From contig NZ_CAKLPY010000001.1 in assembly GCF_923079645.1 (NCBI RefSeq), positions 682,001 through 746,000 of the forward strand: a stretch of DNA of 64,000 nucleotides, in the 5' to 3' direction. Position numbers and translations under genes: made by a program. Positions 51,026 through 61,350 of the stretch are shown piece by piece. The notes beneath the pieces are model-generated. The model made no database searches, was not told the origin of the DNA, and saw only the letters and a list, made by a program, of their open reading frames with translations. Each line of letters opens with the position of its first letter. Within the stretch, counting starts at the first letter, position 1. The DNA comes from Emticicia aquatica. GTDB lineage: Bacteria > Bacteroidota > Bacteroidia > Cytophagales > Spirosomataceae.

Positions 51026-53464
51026 ATGAAGAAAGTTATATTTGGAATAAGCGTTTTTCTTTTTTTATATTTAAGTTTCTCACTATCAACTTCTTACGCA
51101 CAACGAAAATTTACACTTTCGGGAGTAATTAGACAAAGTAGCAACGATAAACCTATGCCACGAGCGGCCATTTATGTCGATGAAACAGGCTATGGTTCAT
51201 TGTCGGATACGCTTGGACGGTATCAACTTTTAGTTCCTAAAGGCACTTTCAATATAACGGTTTCTTATCAAGGTTTTTTTACAAAACATCAAAGGGTCGA
51301 TATTGAAAACAACCTGCACATGGATATTATTATGGATGAAAAAGCCAGCGATTTAGACGAAGTGGTGATTTCGGCTAATAGTGCCTCGCAAAACGTCAAA
51401 AGGTTAGAAACAGGTGTAACGAATTTGAGCATTAAAAATATCAAGAAACTACCCACACTTTTGGGTGAATTAGACATTATCAAAAGTCTGTTTTCGCTTC
51501 CTGGTGTTGCGAGCGTGGGAGAGGGGGCTTCGGGTTTTAATGTAAGAGGAGGAAATATTGACCAAAATCTTATCCTAATGGATAATGCTCCTGTTTTTAA
51601 TGCTTCGCACTTGATGGGTTTTTTCTCTGTTTTTAATCCTGATGCATTGCGAGATATGAATTTTTATAGAGGAGGAATTCCTGCTCAATATGGCGGACGA
51701 ACTGCATCTGTGCTAAATATTAATTTAAAAGATGCCAATGCACAGCAGTTTGCTGGTCAAGGTGGCGTTGGTTTAGTTAGTAGCAGACTCATGCTTGAAG
51801 GTCCGATTATTAGAGATAAAAATAAGGATTCACGGATGTCATTTTTTGTGGCAAGTCGGTATTCTTATGTTGGTTATTTGTTTAAACTTTTGCCTCAACA
51901 AAATATTAAAAACACGAAAGCTGATTTTTATGATGTAACAGCAAAAGTGGAGTTTCGCCCCACAAAAAAAGATAAAATCGCTCTTACTGGTTTTACGGGT
52001 TTTGACAAATTTAAGGTGGCAGGAGATTCATTAGCCAATTTGGAAGTAAATGCGTCTTCATCGCTTTTCAATTGGCGTACAACCAACGCCACCCTTGCTT
52101 GGGTTCATTCTTATAATGCCAAATTAAATTCAAAAATTTCAGGAATTTATAGCCGATACGACGCTAATATTATCAATCCAGATTCGGCTTTGGCTTTTAA
52201 ATTGGAATCTAATATTATTTATAAAAACCTGAAACTAGATTTTAATTATTTGCCTTCCGAAACACAAAAAATTGACTTTGGTTTCAGCACGATTGATTAT
52301 CAGATTCAACCAGGCAAATTGAGCCCTCAAAACATCGCCTCACAAATAAATCCAATTACGCTTCGCAATGAAAATGCCATAGAATCAGCCATTTATCTCA
52401 ATGACGAATATGAAATCAATAAGAAGTTTTCGGTTTTGGTTGGTCTTCGATATTCTTATTTTATGAATCGTGGAACAGGCTATATTTATAATTATCAAGC
52501 TGGATTGCCTAAAAGTATTGAAACATTGACAGATTCAACATTTTATGCTAATGGAAAAATAACGCAGGCGTATGGTGGTTTTGAACCACGTTTTTCGGCG
52601 AAATATTCACTTAATGAAAATGCTTCCATCAAGTTGAGTTTGAACCGAATGAGACAATATATTCAGCTAATTTCAAATACTACGGCAGCTTTGCCAACTG
52701 CTCGTTGGAAATCAGCCGATAAATATGTAAAACCCCAAATTGCTGACCAAATTTCAATCGGTTATTTTCAGAATTTATCGGATAATAAAATAGAAGCTTC
52801 GATTGAATTTTTCTACAAAAATCTCACCAACGTGGCTGATTATAAAGATGGAGCTAATTTGTTATTGGATAATTTTCCTGAAGCGTCTATTCTTCAAGGA
52901 ACGGGGCGTGCATACGGTGCAGAATTTTATATCAAGAAAAATATTGGCCTTCTAACGGGCTGGATGAGCTATACATATTCTCAAACGCAATTTTTAGTGA
53001 AAGGACAGTTTGAAGAAGAAACTATTAATAATGGACAATATTTCTCTCCAAATTATAATAAACCGCATATTTTAAATTTTATTGGAAGTTATCAAGCAAC
53101 GAAACGAATATCGTTTTCTACTAATTTTACTTTTAGTACTGGCCGCCCAATAACTTATCCATCTGCTAAATTTTATGTTGGTGGATTAGTCGTTCCGTAT
53201 TTTGCTAATCGAAATCAGGCTAATATTCCGAATTATGTTCGATTAGATTTAGCCATGAATATTGACGCTGACCCATACAAGATAAAACGATTTAAAGGCA
53301 GTTGGAATTTTTCGATTTATAATGTTCTTAATACTCGAAATGCTTATTCTGTTTTTTTTAGAACCAAAACTAGATATGCACAATATTATAATCGGGTTGA
53401 TATTTATAAATTATCAATTTTAGGCTCAATGATTCCTTCGATTTCGTACAATTTTAAATTTTAG
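51026..53464 (+). CDS. TonB-dependent receptor paired with a DUF4249 lipoprotein
   Basis: 812 aa. Signal peptide (KKVIFGISVFLFLYLSFSLSTSYAQ), a carboxypeptidase-like domain (GVIRQSSNDKPMPRAAIYVDETGYGSLSDTLGRYQLLVPKG, about 33-73), plug (LLGELDIIKSLFSLPGVASVGEGASGFNVRGGNIDQNLILMDNAPVFNASHLMGFFSVFNPDALRDMNFYRGGIPAQYGG), then the barrel with final strand FRTKTRYAQYYNRVDIYKLSILGSMIPSISYNFKF. Its lipoprotein partner follows after 23 bp. There is no SusD; ligand unknown. Confidence 0.94.
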   Translation: MKKVIFGISVFLFLYLSFSLSTSYAQRKFTLSGVIRQSSNDKPMPRAAIYVDETGYGSLSDTLGRYQLLVPKGTFNITVSYQGFFTKHQRVDIENNLHMDIIMDEKASDLDEVVISANSASQNVKRLETGVTNLSIKNIKKLPTLLGELDIIKSLFSLPGVASVGEGASGFNVRGGNIDQNLILMDNAPVFNASHLMGFFSVFNPDALRDMNFYRGGIPAQYGGRTASVLNINLKDANAQQFAGQGGVGLVSSRLMLEGPIIRDKNKDSRMSFFVASRYSYVGYLFKLLPQQNIKNTKADFYDVTAKVEFRPTKKDKIALTGFTGFDKFKVAGDSLANLEVNASSSLFNWRTTNATLAWVHSYNAKLNSKISGIYSRYDANIINPDSALAFKLESNIIYKNLKLDFNYLPSETQKIDFGFSTIDYQIQPGKLSPQNIASQINPITLRNENAIESAIYLNDEYEINKKFSVLVGLRYSYFMNRGTGYIYNYQAGLPKSIETLTDSTFYANGKITQAYGGFEPRFSAKYSLNENASIKLSLNRMRQYIQLISNTTAALPTARWKSADKYVKPQIADQISIGYFQNLSDNKIEASIEFFYKNLTNVADYKDGANLLLDNFPEASILQGTGRAYGAEFYIKKNIGLLTGWMSYTYSQTQFLVKGQFEEETINNGQYFSPNYNKPHILNFIGSYQATKRISFSTNFTFSTGRPITYPSAKFYVGGLVVPYFANRNQANIPNYVRLDLAMNIDADPYKIKRFKGSWNFSIYNVLNTRNAYSVFFRTKTRYAQYYNRVDIYKLSILGSMIPSISYNFKF

Positions 53465-53487
53465 AAAGCTATTACCCGAATATACTA

Positions 53488-54549
53488 ATGAAATTTTTAA
53501 CACAATTTTTTATTGCAATTTTTAGTGTTTGTCTCATCGCTTGTGTCGATGTTTTTGACCCCAAGTTGAAAGGAGGCATTCCGTCAATAGTTTTTGAAGG
53601 AACTTTAACCGACCAACCAGGCCCGCATTATTTTGTTTTAAGTTTTTCGGCAGGTTATAACAGCTCGGAAAGTGTTTTTGATAAATATGTAAATGCGGCG
53701 AAAGTTTGGATAACCGACTCAAAAAATATTCATACTGATTTAATTGACTTAAATCGAGGGCAATTTAGCACCCCTGATGGTTTTCGTGGGCAAATTGGAA
53801 ATGCTTACACGTTACACGTTCGCACAAGCGATGGAGTTGAATATGCAAGTAATGCAGAAACGATGCGTTTTTCTCCACCAATTGAAAAAGTTTATACTGA
53901 ATACAAACCAATTACAACGCCTCGCCCACAATACCGCGGAACTTTTAATGTATTTCTTGATATAAAAGACCCAGTTTCAGAAGGAGATTATTATCGTTGG
54001 ACTTGGAAAAACTATCAAAAAGCCAATTATTGCGAAGTTTATACTGTTCCTCGCACAGACCCACCACAAAGATTTTTCAGAAAATGCTGCGATGATTGTT
54101 GGAATATTACCCAATGTTTAGGTTGTGTAAATGTTGCTTCAGATAAACTGGTTAATGGAAGAACTTTGGCCAAACAAAATATCGGACAGATTCCATACGA
54201 TGACACATCTCCATATTATATTTTGGTCGAACAAATGAGTTTATCAAAGGAGGCTTACTTATTTTGGTCAAATGTAAAGGCTCAAGCCAATAATTCAGGT
54301 GGAATTTTTGATACTGCCCCAGCAACTATTCGAGGCAATATCAAAAATCTCACAGATGCTAGCAAACCAATGCTCGGTTATTTTCAAGTATCGGCAGTGA
54401 AGCAAAAAGCGGTTTTTATCCAAAGAAATAACATTAGTTTACCACCCTATAGTACAGGTTTGATAAGCTATCCTTTTGATGTTGAATGTGCAGTTTGTAA
54501 TGAAAGTCCGTATCGAACAGCTCGTCGACCATTAGACTGGAAAGACTAA
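53488..54549 (+). CDS. DUF4249 lipoprotein
   Basis: 353 aa. Lipobox at FSVCLIACVDVF, so the Cys near residue 19 is probably lipidated. The N-terminal part has the DUF4249 pattern (IVFEGTLTDQPGPHYFVLSFSAGYNSSE, KVWITDSKNIHTDLIDLNRGQFST, GQIGNAYTLHVRTSDGVEYAS). A Cys-rich stretch follows (FRKCCDDCWNITQCLGCVN). Such proteins are surface lipoproteins encoded next to TonB receptors, where they probably act like SusD in ligand capture. The end overlaps the convergent LytTR gene by 4 bp. Confidence 0.9.
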   Translation: MKFLTQFFIAIFSVCLIACVDVFDPKLKGGIPSIVFEGTLTDQPGPHYFVLSFSAGYNSSESVFDKYVNAAKVWITDSKNIHTDLIDLNRGQFSTPDGFRGQIGNAYTLHVRTSDGVEYASNAETMRFSPPIEKVYTEYKPITTPRPQYRGTFNVFLDIKDPVSEGDYYRWTWKNYQKANYCEVYTVPRTDPPQRFFRKCCDDCWNITQCLGCVNVASDKLVNGRTLAKQNIGQIPYDDTSPYYILVEQMSLSKEAYLFWSNVKAQANNSGGIFDTAPATIRGNIKNLTDASKPMLGYFQVSAVKQKAVFIQRNNISLPPYSTGLISYPFDVECAVCNESPYRTARRPLDWKD

Positions 54550-54896
54550 TTGCTACCAAATGATTTGGCTTTTCTTCTCGAAACAACAATTTTATCGCCC
54601 GTTGTGAGGTGAGCAAAATGCTCTTCTCCGTGCCGTTCAATATGCTTGAGATACTGAAGGTTTAGCATGAATTTTCGGTGAATACGGGCAAATTTTCCTT
54701 TTGCTAAAAGTTGTGATTCATGGATTTTAAGTGTTCGAGATGAAATCACTTTTTTACCGCAACGTAGATGAAATTCTGTGTAGTTTTCAAGACTACTCAA
54801 ATAAACTACTTCGTCAGGACGGATACAGGTTTTTCCGTGGTCAAACCAAATAAGTTGAGGGTCGCAAAAACTGGGTTTAGTAAAAAAAGTTTTCAT
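54546..54896 (-). CDS. Orphan LytTR-domain DNA-binding protein
   Basis: 116 aa, consisting only of the LytTR DNA-binding domain (RPDEVVYLSSLENYTEFHLRCGKKVISSRTLKIHESQLLAKGKFARIHRKFMLNLQYLKHIERHGEEHFAHLTTGDKIVVSRR). No receiver domain precedes it. It sits beside the TonB receptor/DUF4249 pair on the opposite strand and 141 bp from two LytS-like kinases. It may control the receptor operon. Confidence 0.9.
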   Translation of the reverse strand: MKTFFTKPSFCDPQLIWFDHGKTCIRPDEVVYLSSLENYTEFHLRCGKKVISSRTLKIHESQLLAKGKFARIHRKFMLNLQYLKHIERHGEEHFAHLTTGDKIVVSRRKAKSFGSN

Positions 54897-55037
54897 GGCT
54901 TTTAGAGATTATTGAGATCTCAAATTTGCAAAGAAACCTTTCATAATGATAGGTGTATTTATTATTTGGTTGTTTTGGTGGATATTTGGTAGGTTTGACT
55001 TATTATTTGGCAGGAATAAAAGTTGAGCAAAGTATTT

Positions 55038-57014
55038 TTACTCAGTCGGAATACGTATAATCACTTTTGTGCCTTCTGCTTCTTGATTGCTCGTTTTTTT
55101 ATCTACAATTTTTATATTAATCAGAAAATCATTCGTTTTACCCAACAAGCTAATTCGTTCATCATTGATACTCATGCCCATTGATTGGTGTTTCGGTGTG
55201 TTTTTACGTAGTAATGATGCTTTTTCTCGACCAATTCCATTGTCATCAATGATAATTATGATTTGTCTTGATGGTGTTATTTGCTTTGAAATACTCAAAG
55301 TTAAGGTTCGGACTCCTTCCTTATTCATCAATCCGTGTTTAATTGCATTTTCAATGTAAGGTTGTAAGAGCATTGGCGGAATCATGATTTCATCTGTATC
55401 AATACCCACCTCAATTTGATAAATAAACTTAAAATCATCGTTAAAACGGCGTTGTTCAAGGCTTACGTATAGTAAAGTTGTTTCAAGTTCGTTACACAAC
55501 GAAATAAGCTGTTCTTTTGAATATTGAAGAATAGAACGCATCAAGGTTGAAAAATCGGTTAAATATTCAGAAGCTTCCGTTGAACGATGCGTCAAAATAT
55601 AGCTTTTAATCGAATTTAAACTATTAAACACAAAATGCGGATTTATTTGAGAGCGTAACATACGGAGTTCCGACTCCATAATTGATTTATACAACGATTT
55701 TTGTTCCTTCTGAATCGTGTAACTTCTGATACCAATAGCAATCGAAAAGAAGAAAATTTCCATCAAAGTTCCCACAACAAACAAAATACTAGGGTCAACA
55801 CGAAACAATACAAACGAAATATTATTCGTATAATGCGTCATAAAACCAGCGAAGCCGCCAATCATTAGGAAAGTACTGCCAATCTGAATATTTCGTACAA
55901 TCCGACCTTTTGTCTGAAATATCATGATTAATAATCCAACATTAAGGAATGGGAAAATATCTTGGAAAGTCCAATAAATACTTGTACTCCAATCTAAGCG
56001 TTTGAACACAAATAAAATGATAATATCGGCCAATAAAATAGCACTTAAAGAGATAATTACCGAACGAAAAACAGTGGCAATTGTAGGAGATTTCTTCTTG
56101 AGTTCAAGAAATTCAAAAATAAATAAGAAATAAAAAATATGCGTTAAAAAAACATAAATATTACTGTTTCCAGTAAATTTTAAAAAAGTTAAGTAGCTGA
56201 AAACCAGATGAGTATAAGGAGAATGCTCATATTCCCAGAGATTAAATAAGCCAATCGAAATGGTATAAAAAGCATAATATAAATAATATATTTGGCGGTC
56301 TAGCAAGTAAAAAATAATTACAAATAAAGCCACAAAAAATAATATTGGAATTATCAATCCATAAGCAATTAAAAAAACATATTCGTCATAAAAAGCTTTT
56401 ACTTTATGATAATTTTCCCACTGATAACTAACCAAAAGTGGTCGAATATTAAAGTCAACTCTAGGATAATCATTTATTTTAGCAAAAAAAACATAAACTT
56501 GATTAGGTAAAAAACGAACGGGTATATATTGGTCATCAGAGCGAAATAGCCGTTGGTTTGGCAATAATTTTTCATTTGTTTCGCTGACTTTCACGAGACG
56601 ATTTTTGTGCAATTGAAACAATTGCGTAGATTGGTGTAAACCAGTCGTAAATAATAAATCAAGTGTATCAGAAGTAGGGTTTTTGATGATAAATTTCAAC
56701 CAAAAATCATAACGATAAGCACTTTCCAAACTTTTCGGGATTTTTATTTGCTGAATCGGCGAAAATGGCTGTTGAAGTATTGCCTGTAAAGGTATTTTAG
56801 CAGACGAATCGACCAAAAGTAAACTTTGAGAGCTACAATCTAAAAAACCGCTTTTTTCGAGTTTTGTAGAAATATTTATTTGAGAAAAGGCAGAATTATT
56901 TGCTAAAACGATAAATAATATAAATAACAACAAAGATTTCTTGCTAAATTTTCGACTAAAAATTGAAAATTTAGATGTGATAAAATGATTGATATTTTGA
57001 TGGTTATTTTTCAA
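55038..57014 (-). CDS. 7TM-DISM histidine kinase of the LytS/YehU type (copy A)
   Basis: 658 aa. A sensor half with a signal-like N-terminal helix and an extracellular 7TMR-DISMED2-like domain (40-200) is followed by about seven hydrophobic helices (200-400), as in 7TM diverse intracellular signalling modules. The histidine kinase motif LRSQINPHFVFNSLNSIKSYIL has phospho-acceptor His460, and an HATPase ends with DDNGIGREKASLL. Over a 100-residue ungapped stretch after the H-box, 69 residues match its downstream-oriented neighbour by eye. The frame ends 4 bp before it. Confidence 0.93.
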   Translation of the reverse strand: MKNNHQNINHFITSKFSIFSRKFSKKSLLLFILFIVLANNSAFSQINISTKLEKSGFLDCSSQSLLLVDSSAKIPLQAILQQPFSPIQQIKIPKSLESAYRYDFWLKFIIKNPTSDTLDLLFTTGLHQSTQLFQLHKNRLVKVSETNEKLLPNQRLFRSDDQYIPVRFLPNQVYVFFAKINDYPRVDFNIRPLLVSYQWENYHKVKAFYDEYVFLIAYGLIIPILFFVALFVIIFYLLDRQIYYLYYAFYTISIGLFNLWEYEHSPYTHLVFSYLTFLKFTGNSNIYVFLTHIFYFLFIFEFLELKKKSPTIATVFRSVIISLSAILLADIIILFVFKRLDWSTSIYWTFQDIFPFLNVGLLIMIFQTKGRIVRNIQIGSTFLMIGGFAGFMTHYTNNISFVLFRVDPSILFVVGTLMEIFFFSIAIGIRSYTIQKEQKSLYKSIMESELRMLRSQINPHFVFNSLNSIKSYILTHRSTEASEYLTDFSTLMRSILQYSKEQLISLCNELETTLLYVSLEQRRFNDDFKFIYQIEVGIDTDEIMIPPMLLQPYIENAIKHGLMNKEGVRTLTLSISKQITPSRQIIIIIDDNGIGREKASLLRKNTPKHQSMGMSINDERISLLGKTNDFLINIKIVDKKTSNQEAEGTKVIIRIPTE

Positions 57015-57018
57015 AATA

Positions 57019-58935
57019 CTAAATCGGCAAAGTGATTTCTACTTTTGTTCCTTCTGAATTTCCGTTTGTTGATTTTTTATCAATTACATTTATCGAAATA
57101 TGTAAATCGTTGGTAACGCCCAAAAGCTGCAATCGTTCGTTGTTTATATGCATGCCCATTGCTTGGTTTTTGAGTGAATTTTGTTGATTTGAAAATGCTT
57201 GTTCACGACCAATGCCATTGTCATCAATCGTTATGACAATTTCTTCTTCATTTTTTTTTCTAATGCTCAAACCTAAAATTCGGTCGCTATTTTTGCTCAT
57301 TAAACCATGTTTGATGGCATTTTCAAGATATGGTTGTAGCAACATAGGTGGTGTTAAGATTTCTTCAGAATTAATGTTTTGGTCAATGAAATAGGTAAAT
57401 GTAAAACCGTCTTCAAAGCGTAGATTTTCTAGTTTTATGTAAAGTAAAGCTGTTTGTAGTTCGTCGTTTAGTGAAATAAATTTTTCTTTCGATTGTTGTA
57501 AAATGGCTCGCATTAAAGTCGAAAAATCGGTCAAATATTCGGCTGCTTCTAATTGCCGATGTTTCAGAATATATCCTTTGATTGAATTTAAGCTGTTAAA
57601 CACAAAATGGGGATTAATTTGAGCACGTAAAGTGCGTAATTCAGACTCTTTTACCGAGCGAATCAAGTGATTTCTATTTCTTTGAGAAAGCCAAGTTTTG
57701 TAGCCCAAAGCCATTGAAAAGCAAAAAATCTCAATCAAAACACCATAATTTAATGGAAAACTTGGCGAAAGTCTCATAATTACATTATCAGCAGGTTTTA
57801 TGAGCAGTAATTGTTCGAGAAAACCAGAAATTGCTCCAAGAATTAACGCGGTACTACCAATCTGAATATATCTTAGAAATGGTCCTTTCAATAAATATAA
57901 TTGAATTGTACCATAAATTCCCATGGAAGCAATAAGTGGTTGTGTTAAAATCCAGATTTTGCCGCCAAGCGAATAATCTTTCAAAACAAAACTGACAAAA
58001 GTGTCAATTATCAAGAGACTTCCGAGTAAATATTTGACGTAAAATATGATATTTCTACTAAATTTTGGAGCTATTTTATGTAATTCAAGAAAGTCATTGA
58101 TAAATAAAAAATAAAAAATATTGGTAATAATCAGATACGTATTGTTGTTTCCTGAAAACTTGAGAGCAGGAATATAACTAAAAATAAGAACGATATACGG
58201 CGAATGTTCAATGGCCCAAAACGCAAATAATAAGAGAAAAAACAAATAAAAACCGTAGTAGAGATAGTATTTTTTCTTCTCTGTAAAAAACAAAATAAAC
58301 ATATAAGTGGCAATAAAAAGCAAGATTGAAATGTAAATGCCATCATTTACGAGATAGATGTATTCGTCATAAAATGCCCGAATTTTGTCGGCATATTCGT
58401 ATGAATAACTAACAAATCTTGATTTGAGATTGAAGTAAAGTTGTGGATGCTCAGTAACTTTTATGAGGAGTTCGTAAGTTTGTTTTGCTTCAAAACTCAA
58501 AGGTAAATATTGTTCGTCGAATCGGTAAGGTCGTTGATGAGGAAGCAAGTATTGGTTGGTTAGTTGAAGGCTTCTGTATTGTCCATTTATTTTTCTGAAA
58601 ACCTCAATACTTTTATGTACTCCTGAATTAAACAAAAGATTTATGGTCGAATCGCTTGGATTGATAATGGTAACTTTTAACCAAAAATTAAAATGGCTAT
58701 ATTCTGTCGAAATTTGCTGAAACTTAAATTTTGATAAAGGAATAAAAGTTGCTTTGTGAATCTTTTTCAGAGAGATTTTTCCAGTCGAATCAATGAAAAG
58801 AGTTGTATTATTCGCTCCGTCTATTTGTCCTTCATAATTGAGGTTTTGCGAAAGAATTATTGGTTCAGTTTCTTGGGCAAAACTGGCACGAAATTCCATG
58901 AATAGGAAAGCGATAAATAGTAATAAAAAACGCAA
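57019..58935 (-). CDS. 7TM-DISM histidine kinase of the LytS/YehU type (copy B)
   Basis: 638 aa, a paralogue of copy A with the same layout: signal peptide (MRFLLLFIAFLFMEFRASFAQ), DISM extracellular domain, seven-helix region, and the kinase domain with LRAQINPHFVFNSLNSIKGYIL (His443). It is next to the LytTR response regulator gene (36 bp). The order response regulator, B, A in one minus-strand unit suggests that both kinases use this regulator. Confidence 0.93.
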   Translation of the reverse strand: MRFLLLFIAFLFMEFRASFAQETEPIILSQNLNYEGQIDGANNTTLFIDSTGKISLKKIHKATFIPLSKFKFQQISTEYSHFNFWLKVTIINPSDSTINLLFNSGVHKSIEVFRKINGQYRSLQLTNQYLLPHQRPYRFDEQYLPLSFEAKQTYELLIKVTEHPQLYFNLKSRFVSYSYEYADKIRAFYDEYIYLVNDGIYISILLFIATYMFILFFTEKKKYYLYYGFYLFFLLLFAFWAIEHSPYIVLIFSYIPALKFSGNNNTYLIITNIFYFLFINDFLELHKIAPKFSRNIIFYVKYLLGSLLIIDTFVSFVLKDYSLGGKIWILTQPLIASMGIYGTIQLYLLKGPFLRYIQIGSTALILGAISGFLEQLLLIKPADNVIMRLSPSFPLNYGVLIEIFCFSMALGYKTWLSQRNRNHLIRSVKESELRTLRAQINPHFVFNSLNSIKGYILKHRQLEAAEYLTDFSTLMRAILQQSKEKFISLNDELQTALLYIKLENLRFEDGFTFTYFIDQNINSEEILTPPMLLQPYLENAIKHGLMSKNSDRILGLSIRKKNEEEIVITIDDNGIGREQAFSNQQNSLKNQAMGMHINNERLQLLGVTNDLHISINVIDKKSTNGNSEGTKVEITLPI

Positions 58936-58971
58936 AATATCAATTTTGGTTTAAGGTGAATTATTGGAAAA

Positions 58972-59715
58972 CTAACGTACCAAATCCATTAATTTTATTC
59001 GATTAGCTCTCGAAACCTGCAAAGTTGCCCCATTGGTCATTACTACGTAACCGCCTTCACCCTTAACATATTTTTTTATATAAGCCATATTGACTAAATA
59101 CGATTGATGAATACGAATAAATGGGTGATTCGATAAAAGTGATTCTAAATCTTTGAGGGTACGAGAAATCAAGATTTTTTCTTTATTGAGCATATAAATT
59201 CGTGAGTAATTTCCGTCAGCTTCGGCATAAATAATATCTGTTATGGAGATAAATTCTAAGCCTTCGGGTGTCGGAACTGCAACATTTGGTTTATGATGAA
59301 TGCCCCCCCTCATATTGGCCAAAAGGAGTTCCAAATTTTGCATATCTACTTGTTTATGTTGCTTTTGTCGAACCTTATCGACAGCTCGTGTCAACTTATC
59401 TTTTGAAACAGGTTTAAGCAAATAATCAATTGCACAAAACTCAAAGGCCGTAAGTGCAAATGCATCATAAGCGGTACAGAAAATGACTTCAAAGTTTATT
59501 TTTGGAATTTTCAATAGCAAATCAAAACCATTGATTTGTGGCATACTTATATCCAAAAAAATCATATCAGGAACGAGTGTTTCTAAAACTTCAAGGGCTT
59601 TTTCGGCAGATTGGCATTTGGCCAAAACTTTAACATCGGGGCAGTAAGTTTGAAGTTCGATTTCGAGTGTATCTAAGCAACCTTTCTCGTCATCAATTAA
59701 AATCGCGGTTAGCAT
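58972..59715 (-). CDS. LytTR-family response regulator
   Basis: 247 aa. Receiver 1-125: Asp8/Asp9 (ILIDDEKG) and phospho-acceptor Asp55 (MIFLDISMPQINGFDLL), with Lys in LLKPVSKDK. LytTR DNA-binding domain from about 145 to the end (LEFISITDIIYAEADGNYSRIYMLNKEKILISRTLKDLESLL, HPFIRIHQSYLVNMAYIKKYVKGEGGYVVMTNGATLQVSRANRIKLMDLVR). First gene of the three-gene signalling unit. Confidence 0.96.
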   Translation of the reverse strand: MLTAILIDDEKGCLDTLEIELQTYCPDVKVLAKCQSAEKALEVLETLVPDMIFLDISMPQINGFDLLLKIPKINFEVIFCTAYDAFALTAFEFCAIDYLLKPVSKDKLTRAVDKVRQKQHKQVDMQNLELLLANMRGGIHHKPNVAVPTPEGLEFISITDIIYAEADGNYSRIYMLNKEKILISRTLKDLESLLSNHPFIRIHQSYLVNMAYIKKYVKGEGGYVVMTNGATLQVSRANRIKLMDLVR

Positions 59716-59996
59716 AACTAAAGTATTTTCTGAAAAGTGAAGCTACAAAAAAAACTTGAAAAGATTGCTATCTATAGAAATTAAGCAAACTTTTTTGGTA
59801 GATAAACAGTTATAAAAGTATTAGAAATTGCAAAAAAATACAGTAATTTGGGAATGGTTGATTAAATTATTGTTGCCTTGACAAATATTTTTCTGCAAGC
59901 GATAATTTTTGCTCTTTTTTTATTAATATTGTCCTTGAATTAACAGAATAATTCATCAGCAGATTTCAGTAATACAAAATAATCTTAATGTTTCTT

Positions 59997-61280
59997 ATGG
60001 CTGGCACAGCAGAAATAATACTTGACGGTAAATCGTACCAATATCCTACCATTGAAGGTACAGAAGGTGAAAAAGCAATTGATATTGCCAAACTTCGTGA
60101 CGAAACAGGCTACATAACGATTGATAGCGGTTACAAAAATACAGGTGCAACAAAAAGTGCCATTACGTTTTTAGATGGCGAATTAGGGATTCTTCACTAT
60201 CGTGGTTATTCTATTGAAGATCTTGCCGAAAAAGCTAACTTTTTAGAAGTTGCTTATTTACTTATTTATGGAGAATTGCCAACTAGCGAGCAGTACAATA
60301 AGTTTGAACATGATATTCGTACGCACACCATTGTGAACGAAGATATGCGTAGAATTTTCAACGGTTTTCCAGTAAATGCTCATCCAATGGGCGTTATGTC
60401 ATCATTAGTAAGTGCGATGAGTGGTTTTTATCCTGACTCGTACGATGATAAAGCTCCAGACCGTACTGAAACTCATATCATTCGTTTGTTGGCGAAATTC
60501 CCAACTTTGGCAACTTGGTGTTATAAAAAATCACACGGACATCCAATAAATTACCCAAAAAACTCATTAGACTATTGTTCTAATTTCTTGCACATGATGT
60601 TTTCATTGCCAGTGGAAGATTATCATGTTGACCCAGTAGTTTCAGCAGCCTTGAACAAATTATTGATTCTTCATGCTGACCACGAGCAAAACTGTTCTAC
60701 TTCAACTGTTCGTTTGGTAGGTTCGTCAAAAGCAAATATTTACTCATCGATTTCGGCAGGAATTTCGGCACTTTGGGGGCCATTGCATGGTGGAGCAAAC
60801 CAAGAAGTAATTGAAATGCTAGAAGAAATCAAAGCTGATGGCGGAGATGTAATGAAGTTTGTAAATAAAGCGAAAGATAAAAATTCTGGTTTCCGTTTAA
60901 TGGGCTTTGGCCACAGAGTATATAAAAACTTTGACCCTCGTGCCAAAATTATCAAAAAAGCAGCCGACGATATTTTAGAGAAATTGGGCGTAAACGACCC
61001 AGTTCTTGAAATTGCTAAAGGATTGGAAGAAGCCGCTTTACACGATGATTATTTCGTTTCAAGAAAATTATATCCAAACGTTGATTTCTATTCAGGTATC
61101 ATTTATCGTGCATTAGGAATTCCGACAAACATGTTTACAGTAATGTTTGCATTGGGTCGTCTTCCTGGTTGGATTGGACAGTGGAAAGAAATGAGAGCTA
61201 ACAAAGAACCAATCGGTCGCCCTCGCCAAATTTATACAGGTGCAACTTTACGCCCGTTTGTACCGATTGAAAATCGTTAA
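59997..61280 (+). CDS. gltA: Citrate synthase (type II)
   Basis: 427 aa from ATG 59997; an ATG three codons upstream is also possible but adds an unconserved MFL. Condenses acetyl-CoA with oxaloacetate. Active-site regions: LHADHEQNCSTST near 225-237, GPLHGGANQEV near 261-271 (catalytic His264), MGFGHRVYKNFDPRAK near 302-317 (His305), DFYSGIIYRALGIP (catalytic Asp). Length and the extended N-terminal (AEIILDGKSYQYPTIEGTEGEKAI) fit the hexameric, NADH-sensitive type. Confidence 0.98.
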   Translation: MAGTAEIILDGKSYQYPTIEGTEGEKAIDIAKLRDETGYITIDSGYKNTGATKSAITFLDGELGILHYRGYSIEDLAEKANFLEVAYLLIYGELPTSEQYNKFEHDIRTHTIVNEDMRRIFNGFPVNAHPMGVMSSLVSAMSGFYPDSYDDKAPDRTETHIIRLLAKFPTLATWCYKKSHGHPINYPKNSLDYCSNFLHMMFSLPVEDYHVDPVVSAALNKLLILHADHEQNCSTSTVRLVGSSKANIYSSISAGISALWGPLHGGANQEVIEMLEEIKADGGDVMKFVNKAKDKNSGFRLMGFGHRVYKNFDPRAKIIKKAADDILEKLGVNDPVLEIAKGLEEAALHDDYFVSRKLYPNVDFYSGIIYRALGIPTNMFTVMFALGRLPGWIGQWKEMRANKEPIGRPRQIYTGATLRPFVPIENR

Positions 61281-61304
61281 TTATTCAGAATCTTGAATAT
61301 AGAT

Positions 61305-61340
61305 ATTAAAAAAGGAAGCAGTAATGCTTCCTTTTTTAAT
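61305..61340. terminator. Bidirectional terminator between gltA and ribE
   Basis: 61305-61320 and 61325-61340 are exact 16-bp reverse complements around a GTAA tetraloop, with A6/T6 tails. It serves the convergent genes on both sides. Confidence 0.95.
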
Positions 61341-61350
61341 ATAAAATAAC

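Noticed and set aside
59988-59996. Upstream ATG as gltA start
   Set aside because: It only adds MFL, and MAGTAEIILDG fits the conserved start better; it cannot be excluded.
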